Positions 1-11,285 of a stretch of 64,000 nt of DNA are shown piece after piece. The notes under the pieces are model-generated. The model saw only the letters and a list, made by a program, of their open reading frames with translations, was not told the origin of the DNA and did not search any database. Each line of letters starts with the position of its first letter. The stretch's first letter is position 1. The position numbers and the translations under genes are program-made. This stretch comes from Camellia lanceoleosa (lineage: Eukaryota; Streptophyta; Magnoliopsida; Ericales; Theaceae). The stretch is from assembly GCA_025200525.1 (NCBI GenBank), contig CM045767.1, forward strand, positions 11,577,273-11,641,272. Direction: 5' to 3'.

Positions 1-210
1 ATTTCTTTCATTATTTTAGTCATAAAAGATAAAATAGGTTATTTTAATCACAAAAAATAAAATATCACATCCAATCCATAATCGTTACATTTTTCTCTTA
101 CAAAAAAAGTCAAAATGTCAAAAAGTTAAAAAGTCCTTCCCAAATCAAGCTTTTTAGTCCAGGCTAAAATAACCAAAAAAATCAAAAAGCTAACCTACTT
201 CCCAAACGGA
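1..210. mobile_element. MITE, family 1, copy a (left end outside window)
   Basis: The stretch ends in the terminal motif CTTCCCAAACGGAGGC and shares its interior (CACATCCAATCCATAATC, runs of AAAAAGTC) with the complete copy at 527-760. The left terminus lies before base 1. It has no coding potential. The family looks hAT- or Mutator-like but no transposase is present, so the superfamily is not assigned. Confidence 0.55.
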
Positions 211-526
211 GGCAATAAGTTCAGAAATAATTTACTTTTCATCTTTATTATAATTAAACTTTAATCCCATTAAAATATGTATATATATAATTCTCTACAA
301 AATCTATATATTATATTTAAAAAAAAATTTAACTTACAAATTTTTGAGAGTTTCAATATTTCAATCTTAATTTTTTATTTTTTATTTAAAAAAATTAGAA
401 TTTATTGATTTCTTCCAAACTTTTTTACCTTCTCTTATACATACTATTTTCAATTTCTTCCATACCTATTGCAACTTTTTCTCCTTGCACCACATCTATT
501 TATCTATAACACATTATTCAGAGGCT
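211..526. other. AT-rich intergenic DNA, nothing recognised
   Basis: AT-rich DNA with poly-A/T runs. No ORF with family resemblance, RNA gene or clear repeat boundary was seen. Confidence 0.4.
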
Positions 527-760
527 TTGTTTGGGAAGGGCTCATTGGGCTTTTTTGGCTCAATGAGCCACAAAAGACAGAATAGGCTCATGAGCCACAA
601 CAGACAAAACATCACATCCAACCCCATAATCATTACACTCTTCTCTCACAAAAAAAGTCAAAAAAATCAAAAAGCCAAAAACCCTTCCCAAACCACCAAA
701 CTTTTGAGCCCAGACTTATATAGCCAAAAAAGTCAAAAAGTCAACCCACTTCCCAAACGG
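527..760. mobile_element. MITE, family 1, copy b (complete)
   Basis: Terminal inverted repeats: left TTGTTTGGGAAG, right CTTCCCAAACGG. They are flanked by the 5-bp direct repeat AGGCT (522-526 and 761-765). The interior alternates GGCTCAATGAGCC-type palindromes with AAAAAGTCAAAAA runs. The 234-bp size, inverted ends and lack of an ORF fit a MITE. Related copies are at 1-210, 17811-18040 and about 48949-49161. The long reading frame over 485-817 lies in this repeat and is not a gene. Confidence 0.7.
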
Positions 761-765
761 AGGCT

Positions 766-1318
766 CTACATACTTTTTATACTAGAAGGACAAAGCAAGA
801 TAACGAAAAAAATTTAAAGCATGTAAATAATCTTTTCATTTATTTTTCAATGATTTATTTTTCATTTATTTCTTTTTATTATGAGAAAAATAGAAAGCTT
901 CAAAACTTGTAAGTAATCTTTTTATTTATTTTTTAATGGTTCCTTTTTTTTTCCTTTTTGTATTATGAGAAAAATGTTATTGTAGTTAAATAAATATGAA
1001 TTGTCACAAAAATAGTATCACAACGGTAAAACAATCCAATTTAAACCCAAATACTTAACTATTATTTCCAAGTGTTTGGCATATCTGCATCAAAAAAATA
1101 AAAAATAAAATTGTGATTTCTATTTTGTCTAGCAAAACAAAATTTATAATTTAATTTTTTAATGTGATTGTAATTAGATAAACATGAATAGTCACGAAGA
1201 GGAAAATGTGATTGTAGTTAGTTCAATATTTTTTTTTTTAATGTGATTGTAGTTAGTTCAATTTTTTTTTATTTGTTTTTTTTATAAATGTAATTGTATT
1301 GTAGTTGGTTCAATTATT
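766..1318. other. AT-rich intergenic DNA
   Basis: Poly-A/T-rich sequence with short repeats such as ATGTGATTGTAGTTAG (near 1206 and 1240). Nothing coding was recognised. Confidence 0.4.
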
Positions 1319-1578
1319 CTTAGAGTTTTCTTAGGTGTGCAACCCACAAAAGGTATAAGTGGGTTGCACACCATGTGCCACTCACACAAAAGGTGTAAGT
1401 GTAAGGTGTAAGTGTAAGGTGTAAGTGTAAGTGGAAGGTATAAATGAAATGTATAAGTTGAACACCATGTGCCACTTACACAAAAGGTGTAAGTGCAAGG
1501 TAAAAAAGGTGTAAGTGTAAGGTGTAAGTGAACACAAAAAGGTGTAAGGTGTAAGTTGCACACTATAGCATTACCCAT
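1319..1578. repeat. GGTGTAAGTGTAA minisatellite
   Basis: Short direct repeats of GGTGTAAGTGTAA and variants run from about 1390 to 1560. They are interspersed with two copies of a CACCATGTGCCACT segment (about 1368 and 1464) followed by ACACAAAAGGTGTAAGTG. The left part also folds back (GTGCAACCCAC with GTGGGTTGCAC). The 98-codon minus-strand reading frame here is a by-product of the repeat: its product is a periodic T/L/P/Y string. Confidence 0.7.
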
Positions 1579-1659
1579 TATTCTTTTACCAAACTTAAAC
1601 CCAAATACTCAACCATTCTTTCCAAGTGTTTAGCTTATCTACATCAAAAAAAAAAAAAA

Positions 1660-3110
1660 AAAAATTGTGATTTGTATTTTGTCTAGCAAAAAAAAATTTA
1701 TAATTTGATTTGTATTTTTTTTTTTTTAAATTATTGTGTTTTTTAACTTTCAATTGACTTAATTTGTCATTTGATTTTAACTCACTATGTTTTTTGAAAA
1801 AAAAAATGGATTGTATTCATTAGGTTCACATAAAGTACCCATTATTGATGATGATTATATTGTATTTTGAAAAAAAAAAATGTAATTAATTTTTTTAACT
1901 CAATGTGTTTTTTGAAAAAAATTATTGTGCTTTTTTAATTATCAATTAACTTAATTTTTTATTTGATTTTTAACTCAATGTGTTTCTTAAAAAAAAAAAA
2001 AGTGGATTGTATTCATTAGATTCACATGAAGTACTCATTATTGATGATGATTAAATTATATTTTGAAAAAAAAAATTGTAATTGATTTTTTTAACTCAAT
2101 GTGTTATTTGGGGAAAAAAAAATAGATTGTATTCATTAGGTTCACATAAAGTATCTATTGTTGATGATGAATAAATTGTATTTTGAAAAAAAAAAATTGT
2201 AATTGAGCTTTTTAACTCAATGTGTTTTCTGAAAAATAAATTATTGTGTTTTTTAATTATCAGTTGACTTAATTTGGGATTGGATTTTTAACTCACTGTG
2301 TATTTTTTATTATTATGAGCAAAAATGTGATTATATTTTTACTACCAATTGACTTAATTTTTGATTGGGTTTTAATTCATTGTGTTTTTTGAAAAAAAAA
2401 ATGATTGTATTTTTTAACTACTAATTAACTTAATTTGTGATTGAGTTTTTAACTCAAAGTGTTTTTTAACCCAAAAAAAAAAAAATGATTGTAAATGATC
2501 GTGTTTTCTAAATATCAATATTTTTTTGTTTTGTATTTTGTCTAGCAAAAAAAAATTTATAATTTGATTTTGTAACTCACTGTGTTTTTTGAAAAAAAAT
2601 GATTGTATTTTTTCATTGCTTTTATTTTTATTTTTATTATGAGCAAAAAAGTTATTATTTTTTTACATTCTGTTTTGATCACATTTTTTAATTGATTGTG
2701 CCTTTTGCACTTCATTTCGATCATATGATGAAAAAAAAAAAATTTGGGTTATGACAATCTTTGTGTTTCTTGAAACAAAAATGAATTGTATTCATTACTA
2801 TTGATGATGATTATATTGTATTCTGTCTTTAAAAAAAAATTGTAATTGTTTTTTTTTAACTCACTGTGTTTTTAAAAAAAATAAATGATTGTGTTTTTTA
2901 ACTATTAATTGACTTAATTTGTGATTGGGTTTTTAACTCATTGTGTTTTTTTGAAAAAAAAATCAATTTACTTCATTGTTTTTGTTTTTATTTTTGTTAT
3001 GAGCAAAAATGTGATTGTGTTTTTTTATATTTTGTTTTGATCACACGGTGAATTTTTTTAATTGATTGGGTTTTTTTACACTTCATTTCAATCACACAAT
3101 GAGGAAAAAA
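1660..3110. repeat. Degenerate AT-rich tandem array
   Basis: A loose unit built from TTTTTAACTCAATGTG, TTTTTTGAAAAAAA, ATTGTATTCATTAGGTTC and ATTATTGATGATGATTA recurs with indels across the segment (for example near 1770, 1890, 1970, 2090, 2210, 2370 and 2930). Spacing is variable, roughly 75-190 bp, and identity is partial. This reads as an old tandem array. No coding capacity. Confidence 0.55.
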
Positions 3111-3604
3111 AATTGTTTGTGTTGTGACAATCTTTGTGTGTTTTACAAGATGGAACGTGATAGAATTACTACTAAATCAATCAAATATCTTGAAAAAGAA
3201 AATTATTCATTTCATGTCAAACTGATCATGATAATCTCATATTTAAGAATAAATTGAAACAACTTCAAAAAGAAGTACGTCGATTAAAAGTATGTGTTTT
3301 ACGTGACAAATAATTAGATTGTAGAACGAATATTTGGAATGTCACGAGTAAACTCTGGAGTATATGAGATCAAAGGTAAACGGACAGAGTTTATTTTGCG
3401 ATGTCAACCATCATATTTGAAGAATATGAGATCAAAGGTAGGAAATTATAAAATTTATTATAAATTACATATTCTTACCTTTTCAAATACAATGCTATAA
3501 TTCCAAATTTTATAGGATAGTGGAGTTAAAATGATTAAAGATTATATTGCGTCATGTGAATATTGTGCCTATGCATTTAGCATACATGTACCAATAATGC
3601 TACA
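3111..3604. other. Unrecognised low-complexity segment with short exon-like reading frames
   Basis: A frame beginning with ATG at 3150 stops after about 36 codons. Two further short open stretches follow (about 3345-3440 and 3513-3600), and AG or GT dinucleotides sit near their edges. The segments are more complex in composition than the array to the left. They could be remnants of a degraded gene or transposon ORF. No family was recognised and no function is assigned. Confidence 0.25.
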
Positions 3605-4976
3605 TGTAATGACCCTCACACCGCCCTAACTGTACTCATATGCATTTTATATGATTTTGCTCTGTTAAGCTTGCATTTTAAATCTTGATTTGTCTTGCAT
3701 AAGTGTTACTTGAATGCTATGTTCCTTACTGGTGTGTATGTGTTCAGCCGAGGTCATCTTGAGCCTAGGTTGCTCCTTTGATACTCTTACACTTAGGACC
3801 ATCTTGGGATTTCTCTGGTTGACCTTCACCCGCACCCTGACATATTGGCCGAGATATCATTATCTAGGCTGAGGTGTTCATCACCAAGGCCGAGATGTGT
3901 ATTATCTGGACCGAGATGTTGCCCTTGAACCCAAGTAATCTTGCCCTAGACTGGTACGACTTAGACCGAGGTGTGGCACATCTAGGACGAGGCGTGGCAC
4001 AGCTGGGCCAAGTGTTGACCTTTCTAGCCGAGGTCATTGTCCCTTTGTTTGCCGAAGTCTTGTTATTAGTCGATGTCATTACTCGTCGGAGTCCCTTACC
4101 GCCTAGCTTGTTGAACACACTTTGTCATAGTCTTGTATTTTCAATCAGTCACCTTTTCAAGTAGAGCCAACCAACCGTTGCCACGTGTCCGGGCTGAGTG
4201 TTAAGTCAGCCGGCAAGCCTAGAAATGTATCATTTTGTATCATATCTTTGTTCTTGAGGAGAGAGAAGCTCTAGAGGAGAAGGAGGAGTTTTAGAGTGAG
4301 AGAGTAGATAGCAAGCTTGATCCTTAGGGTTCAAACCGTTAGATTCGAGTGTTGAGGTTAGAATCTTAATCTACTCTTGCTGTTCTTATTGATCATCCAG
4401 CTGCATTGCATGATCGAATCTGTTTTGCATGACATGCGTTGATTTAAAGTTGGTTTTAGAAAGAGAATATAATATTCATGCGTTCTTGAGGAAAAGCCAT
4501 GATTTGATCCGAAAGCTTACATTAAAATCCATGCTTTTGTGTTTGTTTCCCTAAGATCTTCCAGTATGGGTATCCAGGTCCATGTTTTCGAACTCATAGC
4601 ATGAAATCTCAGATTTTATAATAATAAGTTATGATCTTTGCATTCATTTCCTTCATATTCTTCATGTTCATGTTCTTTATGTTTTTGGGCAGAGGGAAAA
4701 CCCAGATTTTTCCCGACTTCATTTACCCTTGAATGTGGCCCCCGGGACCACACCTCGGCGAGAAGGTGTGGGACCTCGGCCAAGACCTGGTTGGTGCCCA
4801 GCATGTTTTCCCCGAGATGAGAAACAGTGTTTGTTTTGATTTGACTTAGTTTGGAGAATGCCGAGATCATTTGTATGCATGTGAAGCTTGTTTAAAAGTA
4901 CATTCAATAGACTTGCCCATGTGTTTGTAGGACTTGGACTCGCCCTGACCCCGACGTTCGAAGAACTATGTGAGTG

Positions 4977-7900
4977 TAACAAGCCCGCGGGGGACCTCGC
5001 TACAGCAGTTCGGACTCCCTTTTTGTGTTACGGTTCGTAATCTGAACCAAAGAGTCCAAATCCGGCAAATCGTTTCGAGAAAAAATTGATTTTTGAAAAG
5101 AAGTGCCAAACATGGACTGCTTTGCCAGATACAGAGTCGCCACCTAAATATTTTTTAATGGGGGAATTTAGGAAACCCTGACTCGGTGCCAAAGGCCACG
5201 TGTCCGTCATCACCAAAGTTGCCTCGGCTCGGGAACTTGGGTACGATTGGGGAAGGTCAGCTATGAGCACCCCCTCTCGCCCGATCTGAAGATCGGCCTC
5301 TACTAACCGTGATATCTAATTTTGAAAACGTTATGTGTTCTTATTCCGGTTATTAGCCTAGAATTACTATGTTATGCGCACAGCAAACAAGTATAGACCA
5401 AATCGCCTAAATTGGAACAAAACACTACATGTTTATTTTGAAAATGGTTTGCTACTCGCAAGTAGGCTAAAATGCAGGTTTTGCCACCCTCAAGTGGGCT
5501 TTTAGAAAAGACAGTTTTGCCACTATCTGGTGGGCCTAAAACTCACAGTTTTAATACATTATTCCAATCTAGGTAATTTGACCTCCATCCACAGGCATTT
5601 AAACAGTTATATCACATAAGCACTTAGCCTCATGGTAGTCATGCTATTATGGCAACACTCACACACGTGCAAGGATGCTAAAGCATAAAAACTCACCTAG
5701 TACTCCAAGCCAAAACAGAAGCTCATTAGAAATCCATGTATGGACCTAAGCATACTGAAATGTCTAATGCAACACATGCAAAGATGTAATCTAGGCAGGC
5801 TCGGCTATCCTAAACATGGCATGTGGGATGCTACAAATAACATGTATTCAATTTGGAATTGAAATACAATACAGTTTGTATGATGTACCAAGCCTGATGC
5901 ATATCAACAAATGCATGGATGCACGCATGCATTGCATAAGGTATGCTAATTTTAAATATGCCCTAATCTACCATCATAAGCAGGTAAATAAAAGGGAAGA
6001 AAGAAATAGGGGTTGGAAGACATACACACACTCACCCACACTTATTACAAATATGCCCTCACACAGAGGGACCAAAAGAATATACAGTCCCAAATAATAC
6101 AGTCCGAATACAGAATAAATTATTATAGAATTCTAATTATCAAATTAAATGCAAAAAGGAAAGGTGGCCTGACGCCTCGGATGCGTGAATGATGCATGCT
6201 CGAATCCGACTCTTAGGAAAACCCGCACCATGCCATCGCTGCTTACATCGCCTGCCTCTCCAAAGATCGCCAAAGTCCCGGGACACGTTCCTTGCACATC
6301 AGAGAATACCATCGGCCGGAGGAAATTCCCACCGCCATGAGGAATGTCCATCGATCGGCGATGAAGCTATCGGCCATTCACAAATGGCGGTCGATAATCA
6401 GATATGTTGCGGTCGTGAAACTTCCTGAAGACAATTTTGACAAAGAACAAAGGACGATAAAGGTGCATGGCATGAAATTTCAAGCGAATGTGTGCACCAA
6501 CACATCCCTTATCATGATTTTGACTCAAAGGGGTATGTTCCTTAATCCTCGGACCACCAATTGCGCATTTCGATGCGTGATGGCCCAAGAAACCAAGTAT
6601 GCACTTTGATTTCAAATGTCATGCAAACCAAACAAACACATAAAGCCCAACCTCTATCACTTGATCAAGAGGCAAGGCATGCATGCCAATGTAATGCAAC
6701 CTAGGCATGTGATCTAGTATGCAACATGGGCATGCAAATGAACAATGTATGCTAGGCGCACAACCTAAACATGTAAACAAACATGGTATGCAACAACATG
6801 CAACGATGGACTTAAACTAATATGGATAGCTCGCAAGCATGCCAAAATCAATGGCCATAATGAGGCAAGTGAGGCAACACAATACATGGGATGCATGCAC
6901 AATGCATTAATCAAACCTAAGGCACGAAAATGCAACTCTACCAAAGCATGGCAAGGGATGCAAGATGGCATACAAGCATGTGAATTTCAGCGCTGGAACA
7001 TGATGCCAAATGGTCCCAAAACATAGCGAAATGACACTAAGTGCATGAAATGGACCCGAAATGCAAGATTAGGCTCATGAAATGACCTATAGCTATATCA
7101 AACATGCATAATCTGGACATGAAGCATGAAAACAGAAGCAAGGAAGCCCCAAAAAAAGCATTTTTTCAGTTCAAAGCATGGCCAAACAGCGAGCATAGAT
7201 AGGGCAAAAACAGCATGCAAAAACGGGCCCTCAAGCTAGGTAATGAAGCAAGTGGTAGATGAAAAGCCCAAAATGAAAAATACCCTTCAACAACACTGAA
7301 GAGGGGCCAAAAATATGACTACTCACAGTTTATGACAGCCCCCAAATCAATATAAAAACACCCTTAAAATGCAATGCAAGATTAAGGCCACAAGAGGGCT
7401 ATAACATGAAGTATACAAAAAATGCATCAAACAGCCAAAGACCCTTAATGAAACATGTCAAGGGGGTCAAAATATGGCCACTCTCAGTTCTGATCATGGC
7501 CGAAAAACAGAAGAAAAATAAGCTAAACAAACATGCAAAAATGGGGACCAAAGAGGGGTAATGAAGCAAGTCATACATGGAGGTCCCCAACAGTGTTGAG
7601 CCCTTCTTCAATGTTGAAGAAGGGCTCAAAATAAGCCTCTTTACAATTTACATCGAAGCTCAAAAATACTTGTAAATAAGGCTAACCAATGAAGTTAAAA
7701 AATGCAAGTTTAAGGGAAATGGATGCTTACCATTGAAGAGCAGCAAACCAGCAGCCCTTGGTCCAAGTTTCTAAGCTTCTAACCTCTGCAAATGGCCTAC
7801 CAAGTGCTGGAATAGAGGATGGAGGTGTTGTGCTAGGTGTTGTAGGGCAAATGATGCAAGAACAAAGGTGTTTGGACGCTTGGATAAGATAGATATAGAG

Positions 7901-9082
7901 GGTGTATGTATGTATATCAGATATATATCTCTTCCCTTTGGTTTTTTGCTCCAAAATCTCCAACTCAAACAAAGGAGAAGGGACCTCTCTTATATAGGCA
8001 ATGCTAAGCTTCTAAGACAAGCTTCAAAGGGTCAAAGGGGTCTAAGGGGAGGTCAAGGCTTATTGGAGAAGCTTGGGATTGGTAGGCTTCTTGAGGAAGC
8101 CAAGACAAGGGTCAAGGCTTTCTCAAGCCTTGAGCAAATGGTGCAAAAGAGGGGTCCAAAGGTGGTCAAGGGCTCAAAATAGCAACATATATGCACGGGA
8201 GTGTCTTTGGTGCATTCCAACGGCAATTTGGGATGCACCAGGCTTGGAGGGTGCAAAGGGTGCAAACTGGCCAGAAAATTTGGTCGTCGGCCAAAATAAA
8301 GTGCCGGTCGGCATAATATTTTGCCGGTCGGCAAAATAGATTGCCGATAGATGATTCCAAGGTCAAAAAACGTCTGGTGGGTATGAAAATTGAAGCCCCG
8401 GAAGTTAGCTTTCCAATGGCGCAAACCTTGCATCAAAATTCCTCCTATGCAGAAAGTTATGCCATTTTTGGTGAAGCCGCGCAGACTCGATCCAAACGGG
8501 GTGATGCCCAGCTTCAACCAATCATATCTACTCCACCCGGACTTGGCTTTGGGAGATTCTTGGGTACAAAGTGAAGCTCCAGAAGTCTTCTTTCCAACGA
8601 TGGTGGCCTCATAGCTTAACTCCAAGTATGCAATTGAAAAAGCCCGATTCAGCGAGGGCTGCTTGATTCTCTCCTACCCAGATTCATGCCGAACTTCTCC
8701 CAGACCCGTTTTCTTCTCTCCTTTCCTCTTCTCCTCAACTTTGAACCCCTAAGTAAGGTGTTTTGAAAGATTTTTCAAAGATTTCATCTCTCTTTCATTC
8801 ATCCCCACTTTGTCCTTGCTCGGTTTATCGAAAAGCGCAACATTTACCGAAATGTGAGCGTCGGAACATCGTAGGAATTTTATTTCAAAAATGTTTTGAA
8901 AGAGAGGGTTTTAAGGTCTAAAAACCATCCAAAATAATTTTGGTCCAAAATGGGGTGTGAAGTTGAGATTTGTCTCTCTCATTGCCGAGGAAACTGAACC
9001 TGTGCCCTGCACACCTTTCTCCACCAAGCAAACCATCAGTAACGCCCAAGTCTTAAGGGCAGTCAAAAATGGGGTGTCTACA
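4977..9082 (-). mobile_element. 4.1 kb LTR-like element (family G2), nested in the G1 solo LTR
   Basis: On the minus strand the element begins TGTAGACACCCC (right edge 9082). It is flanked by a perfect 5-bp repeat GAGTG (4972-4976 and 9083-9087). The distal end is less canonical: it reads GCTTGTTA rather than ..CA. It aligns along its whole length with the inverted copy at 32115-36381. Shared landmarks include GTGGCGACTCTGTAT, a GCCGATCTTCAGATCGGG-like region and internal tandem repeats. The GGTGGCGACTC motif recalls the primer-binding region of Ogre/Tat-type Gypsy elements, which also have very long LTRs. Solo LTR is therefore the favoured reading. No protein domain is encoded, so a large non-autonomous derivative is also possible. 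Confidence 0.6.
7140..7680. repeat. Internal tandem repeats of the G2 element (upstream copy)
   Basis: Degenerate repeats of roughly 160-180 bp are built on AACACTGAAGAGGGGCC, ATGACTACTCACAG-type and AAGCAAGT-type segments. The same array is clearer in the inverted copy at 33400-34290. Confidence 0.4.
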
Positions 9083-9989
9083 GAGTGGTATTTTAATAAA
9101 GCTATATTACAATGTTTTAATAAAAGTCTTGTTTTGCTTTGTTTCGAAAAGTATTTGTAAGCATGAATGAATGTTCCTATTTGTGTATCAAACATTATGT
9201 CTTGTTTTGATGACAATTTGGAAGTCCGTATGTGCTAAGGGACTATAAGCATTTGTAGCACACAATTTGGAAGTCCGTATGTGCTAGGGGACTCTAAGCA
9301 TTTGTAGCACAAGTCCTTAGTGTTCGGGGACTATAATGCAACGACACCATTGTTTCGAGATCTCTCTTGTCTTGTCTTGCCTTGCCACTGACGGTTTTAC
9401 CGCGTGGGTTTGTTTGTCCGGAATGTCATCTCTCGTATTATATTGATGTTAGTAAGCATCTCTTGAAGCTTTGAAAGATTTGATAGATAAACTTGATTTA
9501 TTCCATGTATTGTTTTGTTAAAAGATCTCGGATATCATTCATATAAACCCTTTATTACTTATACCATTTACTGAGTATCCAAGCTCACCCTCTCTATATA
9601 TATGTAGGTGATGAGCAGGGCGGCGGCGACGCCTAGATGTGTTTTGCCGATGTGTTTTTGGATTCGTGTTTTGCAACATCTTGAAGATCATGCTTCTTAG
9701 TTATTTCATTGTATTTTGTATTTGATGGCTGAGAAGCCTTTTGGTCAAGATGTAATTTTTGTACTCCATTTTGTAGTATTAAAGCTATTATAAGATGTAT
9801 GTCATTTCATTTAACCTAAGCACTGCTCTTATGGACTACTTAGCTTTTATTTATTGCTTCCGCATTTGTAGGCCCCATATGTTTACTCTGATTCGTGTGG
9901 CAATTCTTGTAAGTGGCCTTTGGTAATCTCGAATTACTGGTCATCATGGCACCATTCTATTAGGGGCGGAATGGGGTCGTGACACTACG

Positions 9990-10533
9990 TCAACTACATT
10001 GTGCACCGTGCGTGACATTTGTTTTAAATATAGATTGGTTTGAAAAATATCTATATCTTTTAGAAGGTCAAAATAAATAAATAAATAATAATATGTAACT
10101 ATAACATTTTTACTTTATAACATTTTATAAATACATAATATATGTGTTATTTATCAATTATAATATTAATTATCATGCTACAATGCAGGAATGCTGATAG
10201 AAGACACATAACAATTTAGATTTTAGTTATAATATATTTTATTTATTCAGTGAATTTCGAATAAATATAATAAATTTTTATTTTTATTATTTCAATTATA
10301 AAATGTCAACATTTTTTTTTTCAAAATTATGTATATTCTATACTAACAATTTAAAATATGTTTGACATAATCATAAATAAAATTTTTAAATCCAATTATA
10401 TGCATAGTACATGTGATATGCTAATAAATAAATCAATCAAAGGGATACCTCAACCTGAGGTTGTAACCAAACACCCCTCAAAGATAGTTGTGTGTGATAT
10501 TTTCTCACAACTTTTCTCTCCCATCAATCATAA
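9990..10533. other. AT-rich intergenic DNA upstream of eIF4B
   Basis: Very AT-rich sequence with no recognisable repeat ends or coding potential. Confidence 0.4.
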
Positions 10534-10942
10534 CTAGAGATATAAATTTGACCCGACCTAATTAGTTCATTGTTGAGTCACGTGAGCTCTCGTCAAAATT
10601 CGAGCTAGCAGGTTTGTGGATCAAAAAACTAAGCCTAGGCCTCAGGAGTACTTGAGCCTTAGATGAGTTGGTGGGCTGGGCCAAGTCAATTGCCTAACCA
10701 ATTGTTTTATTTTTTTATCAATTTTTTTTTTTCAATCAATAAAAAATGACACTAGACTTTAAGTTGAGTCTTGAGTGGGTCGATAGATCGGCTTTTGACC
10801 TGACTCACAGGTCGAGCCAGGTTTTGAAATAAATGATCTAAACCCAAGGTCTCGGACTAGGGTTGAACTCGGGCTTGAACGGGCCTAATTCGGCCAAGAC
10901 GCATTGAGGCTCGGATTGGTGGGGCCAAATTTACATCTTTAG
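10534..10942. mobile_element. hAT-like MITE upstream of eIF4B
   Basis: The terminal inverted repeats pair CTAGAGATATAAATTTG on the left with the complement of CAAATTTACATCTTTAG on the right. The subterminal sequence is rich in GGGCC, GGTCGAGCC and GGGCTTGAACGGGCC motifs, typical of a widespread plant MITE type. A target duplication was not resolved. It lies about 340 bp before the eIF4B start codon and could add promoter elements. Confidence 0.55.
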
Positions 10943-11039
10943 CCACAACCAATCCCAAACAAGTGACATGTCAAGTGTGGGTCACCCGCCACCACACGCT
11001 CTTCCGACTTCACCGCCACCACCCACCACCTCTCTCCAC

Positions 11040-11207
11040 CCTCCTCCTTCACTTTCCTCCACCGCGCGTAACTTTCTCTCTCTCTCTCAATAGGGTCATT
11101 TTTGACATATCACACACTCACACAAACAAACAAACCTCCAACAGCAACTGTAACCCTTCACTCCCTCTTCATGTTATTGGAGCTCCGGCTCCTCTTATCG
11201 GAGCCCT

Positions 11208-11241
<34 letters not shown>

Positions 11242-11285
11242 ATATATAGATCGATATCATTTATTCAGATCTTAAAGCTACACAA
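11040..11285 (+). promoter_or_regulatory. Presumed eIF4B core promoter and 5' UTR
   Basis: CT-rich stretches at 11072-11090 and a (CT)n microsatellite at about 11209-11238 precede the start codon. Such pyrimidine-rich leaders are common in plant translation-factor genes. No convincing TATA box was seen. A 12-codon upstream ORF (ATG 11171, TAG ending 11209) lies in the likely leader, overlapping a GGAGCTCCGG/GGAGCC stem-forming segment. The transcription start is not determinable here. Confidence 0.4.
11171..11209 (+). CDS. Short upstream ORF in the eIF4B leader
   Basis: ATG at 11171 opens a 12-residue frame, MLLELRLLLSEP, closed by TAG 11207-11209. The frame ends 76 nt before the main ATG. 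It matters only if transcription starts upstream of 11171. It could then reduce initiation at the eIF4B ATG. Expression is not shown. Confidence 0.25.

Larger units (their letters stand above)
3605..9984 (-). mobile_element. Gypsy-type solo LTR (family G1), interrupted
   Basis: The ends are TGTAATGACCC at 3605 and GGGGTCGTGACA ending at 9984. They match an LTR with TG..CA termini and the inverted core TGTCACGACCC..GGGTCGTGACA. The 5-bp flanks CTACA (3600-3604) and CTACG (9985-9989) fit a target duplication with one CpG-type change. Removing the 4977-9082 insertion and its duplicated GAGTG leaves about 2.3 kb, a plausible solo LTR. No gag-pol remains. Read on the minus strand, the CACCTACATATATATA stretch and its surroundings match the LTR-like sequence near 63340-63420, so both belong to one broad family in opposite orientation. 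The family assignment is inference. Confidence 0.6.

Noticed and set aside
485..817. 110-codon + strand reading frame
   Set aside because: It lies almost wholly in a MITE (527-760); composition follows the repeat and no family was recognised.
8053..8625. 190-codon minus-strand reading frame
   Set aside because: Inside the G2 LTR-like element. The inverted copy at 32115-36381 does not keep the frame, so it is not under coding constraint.
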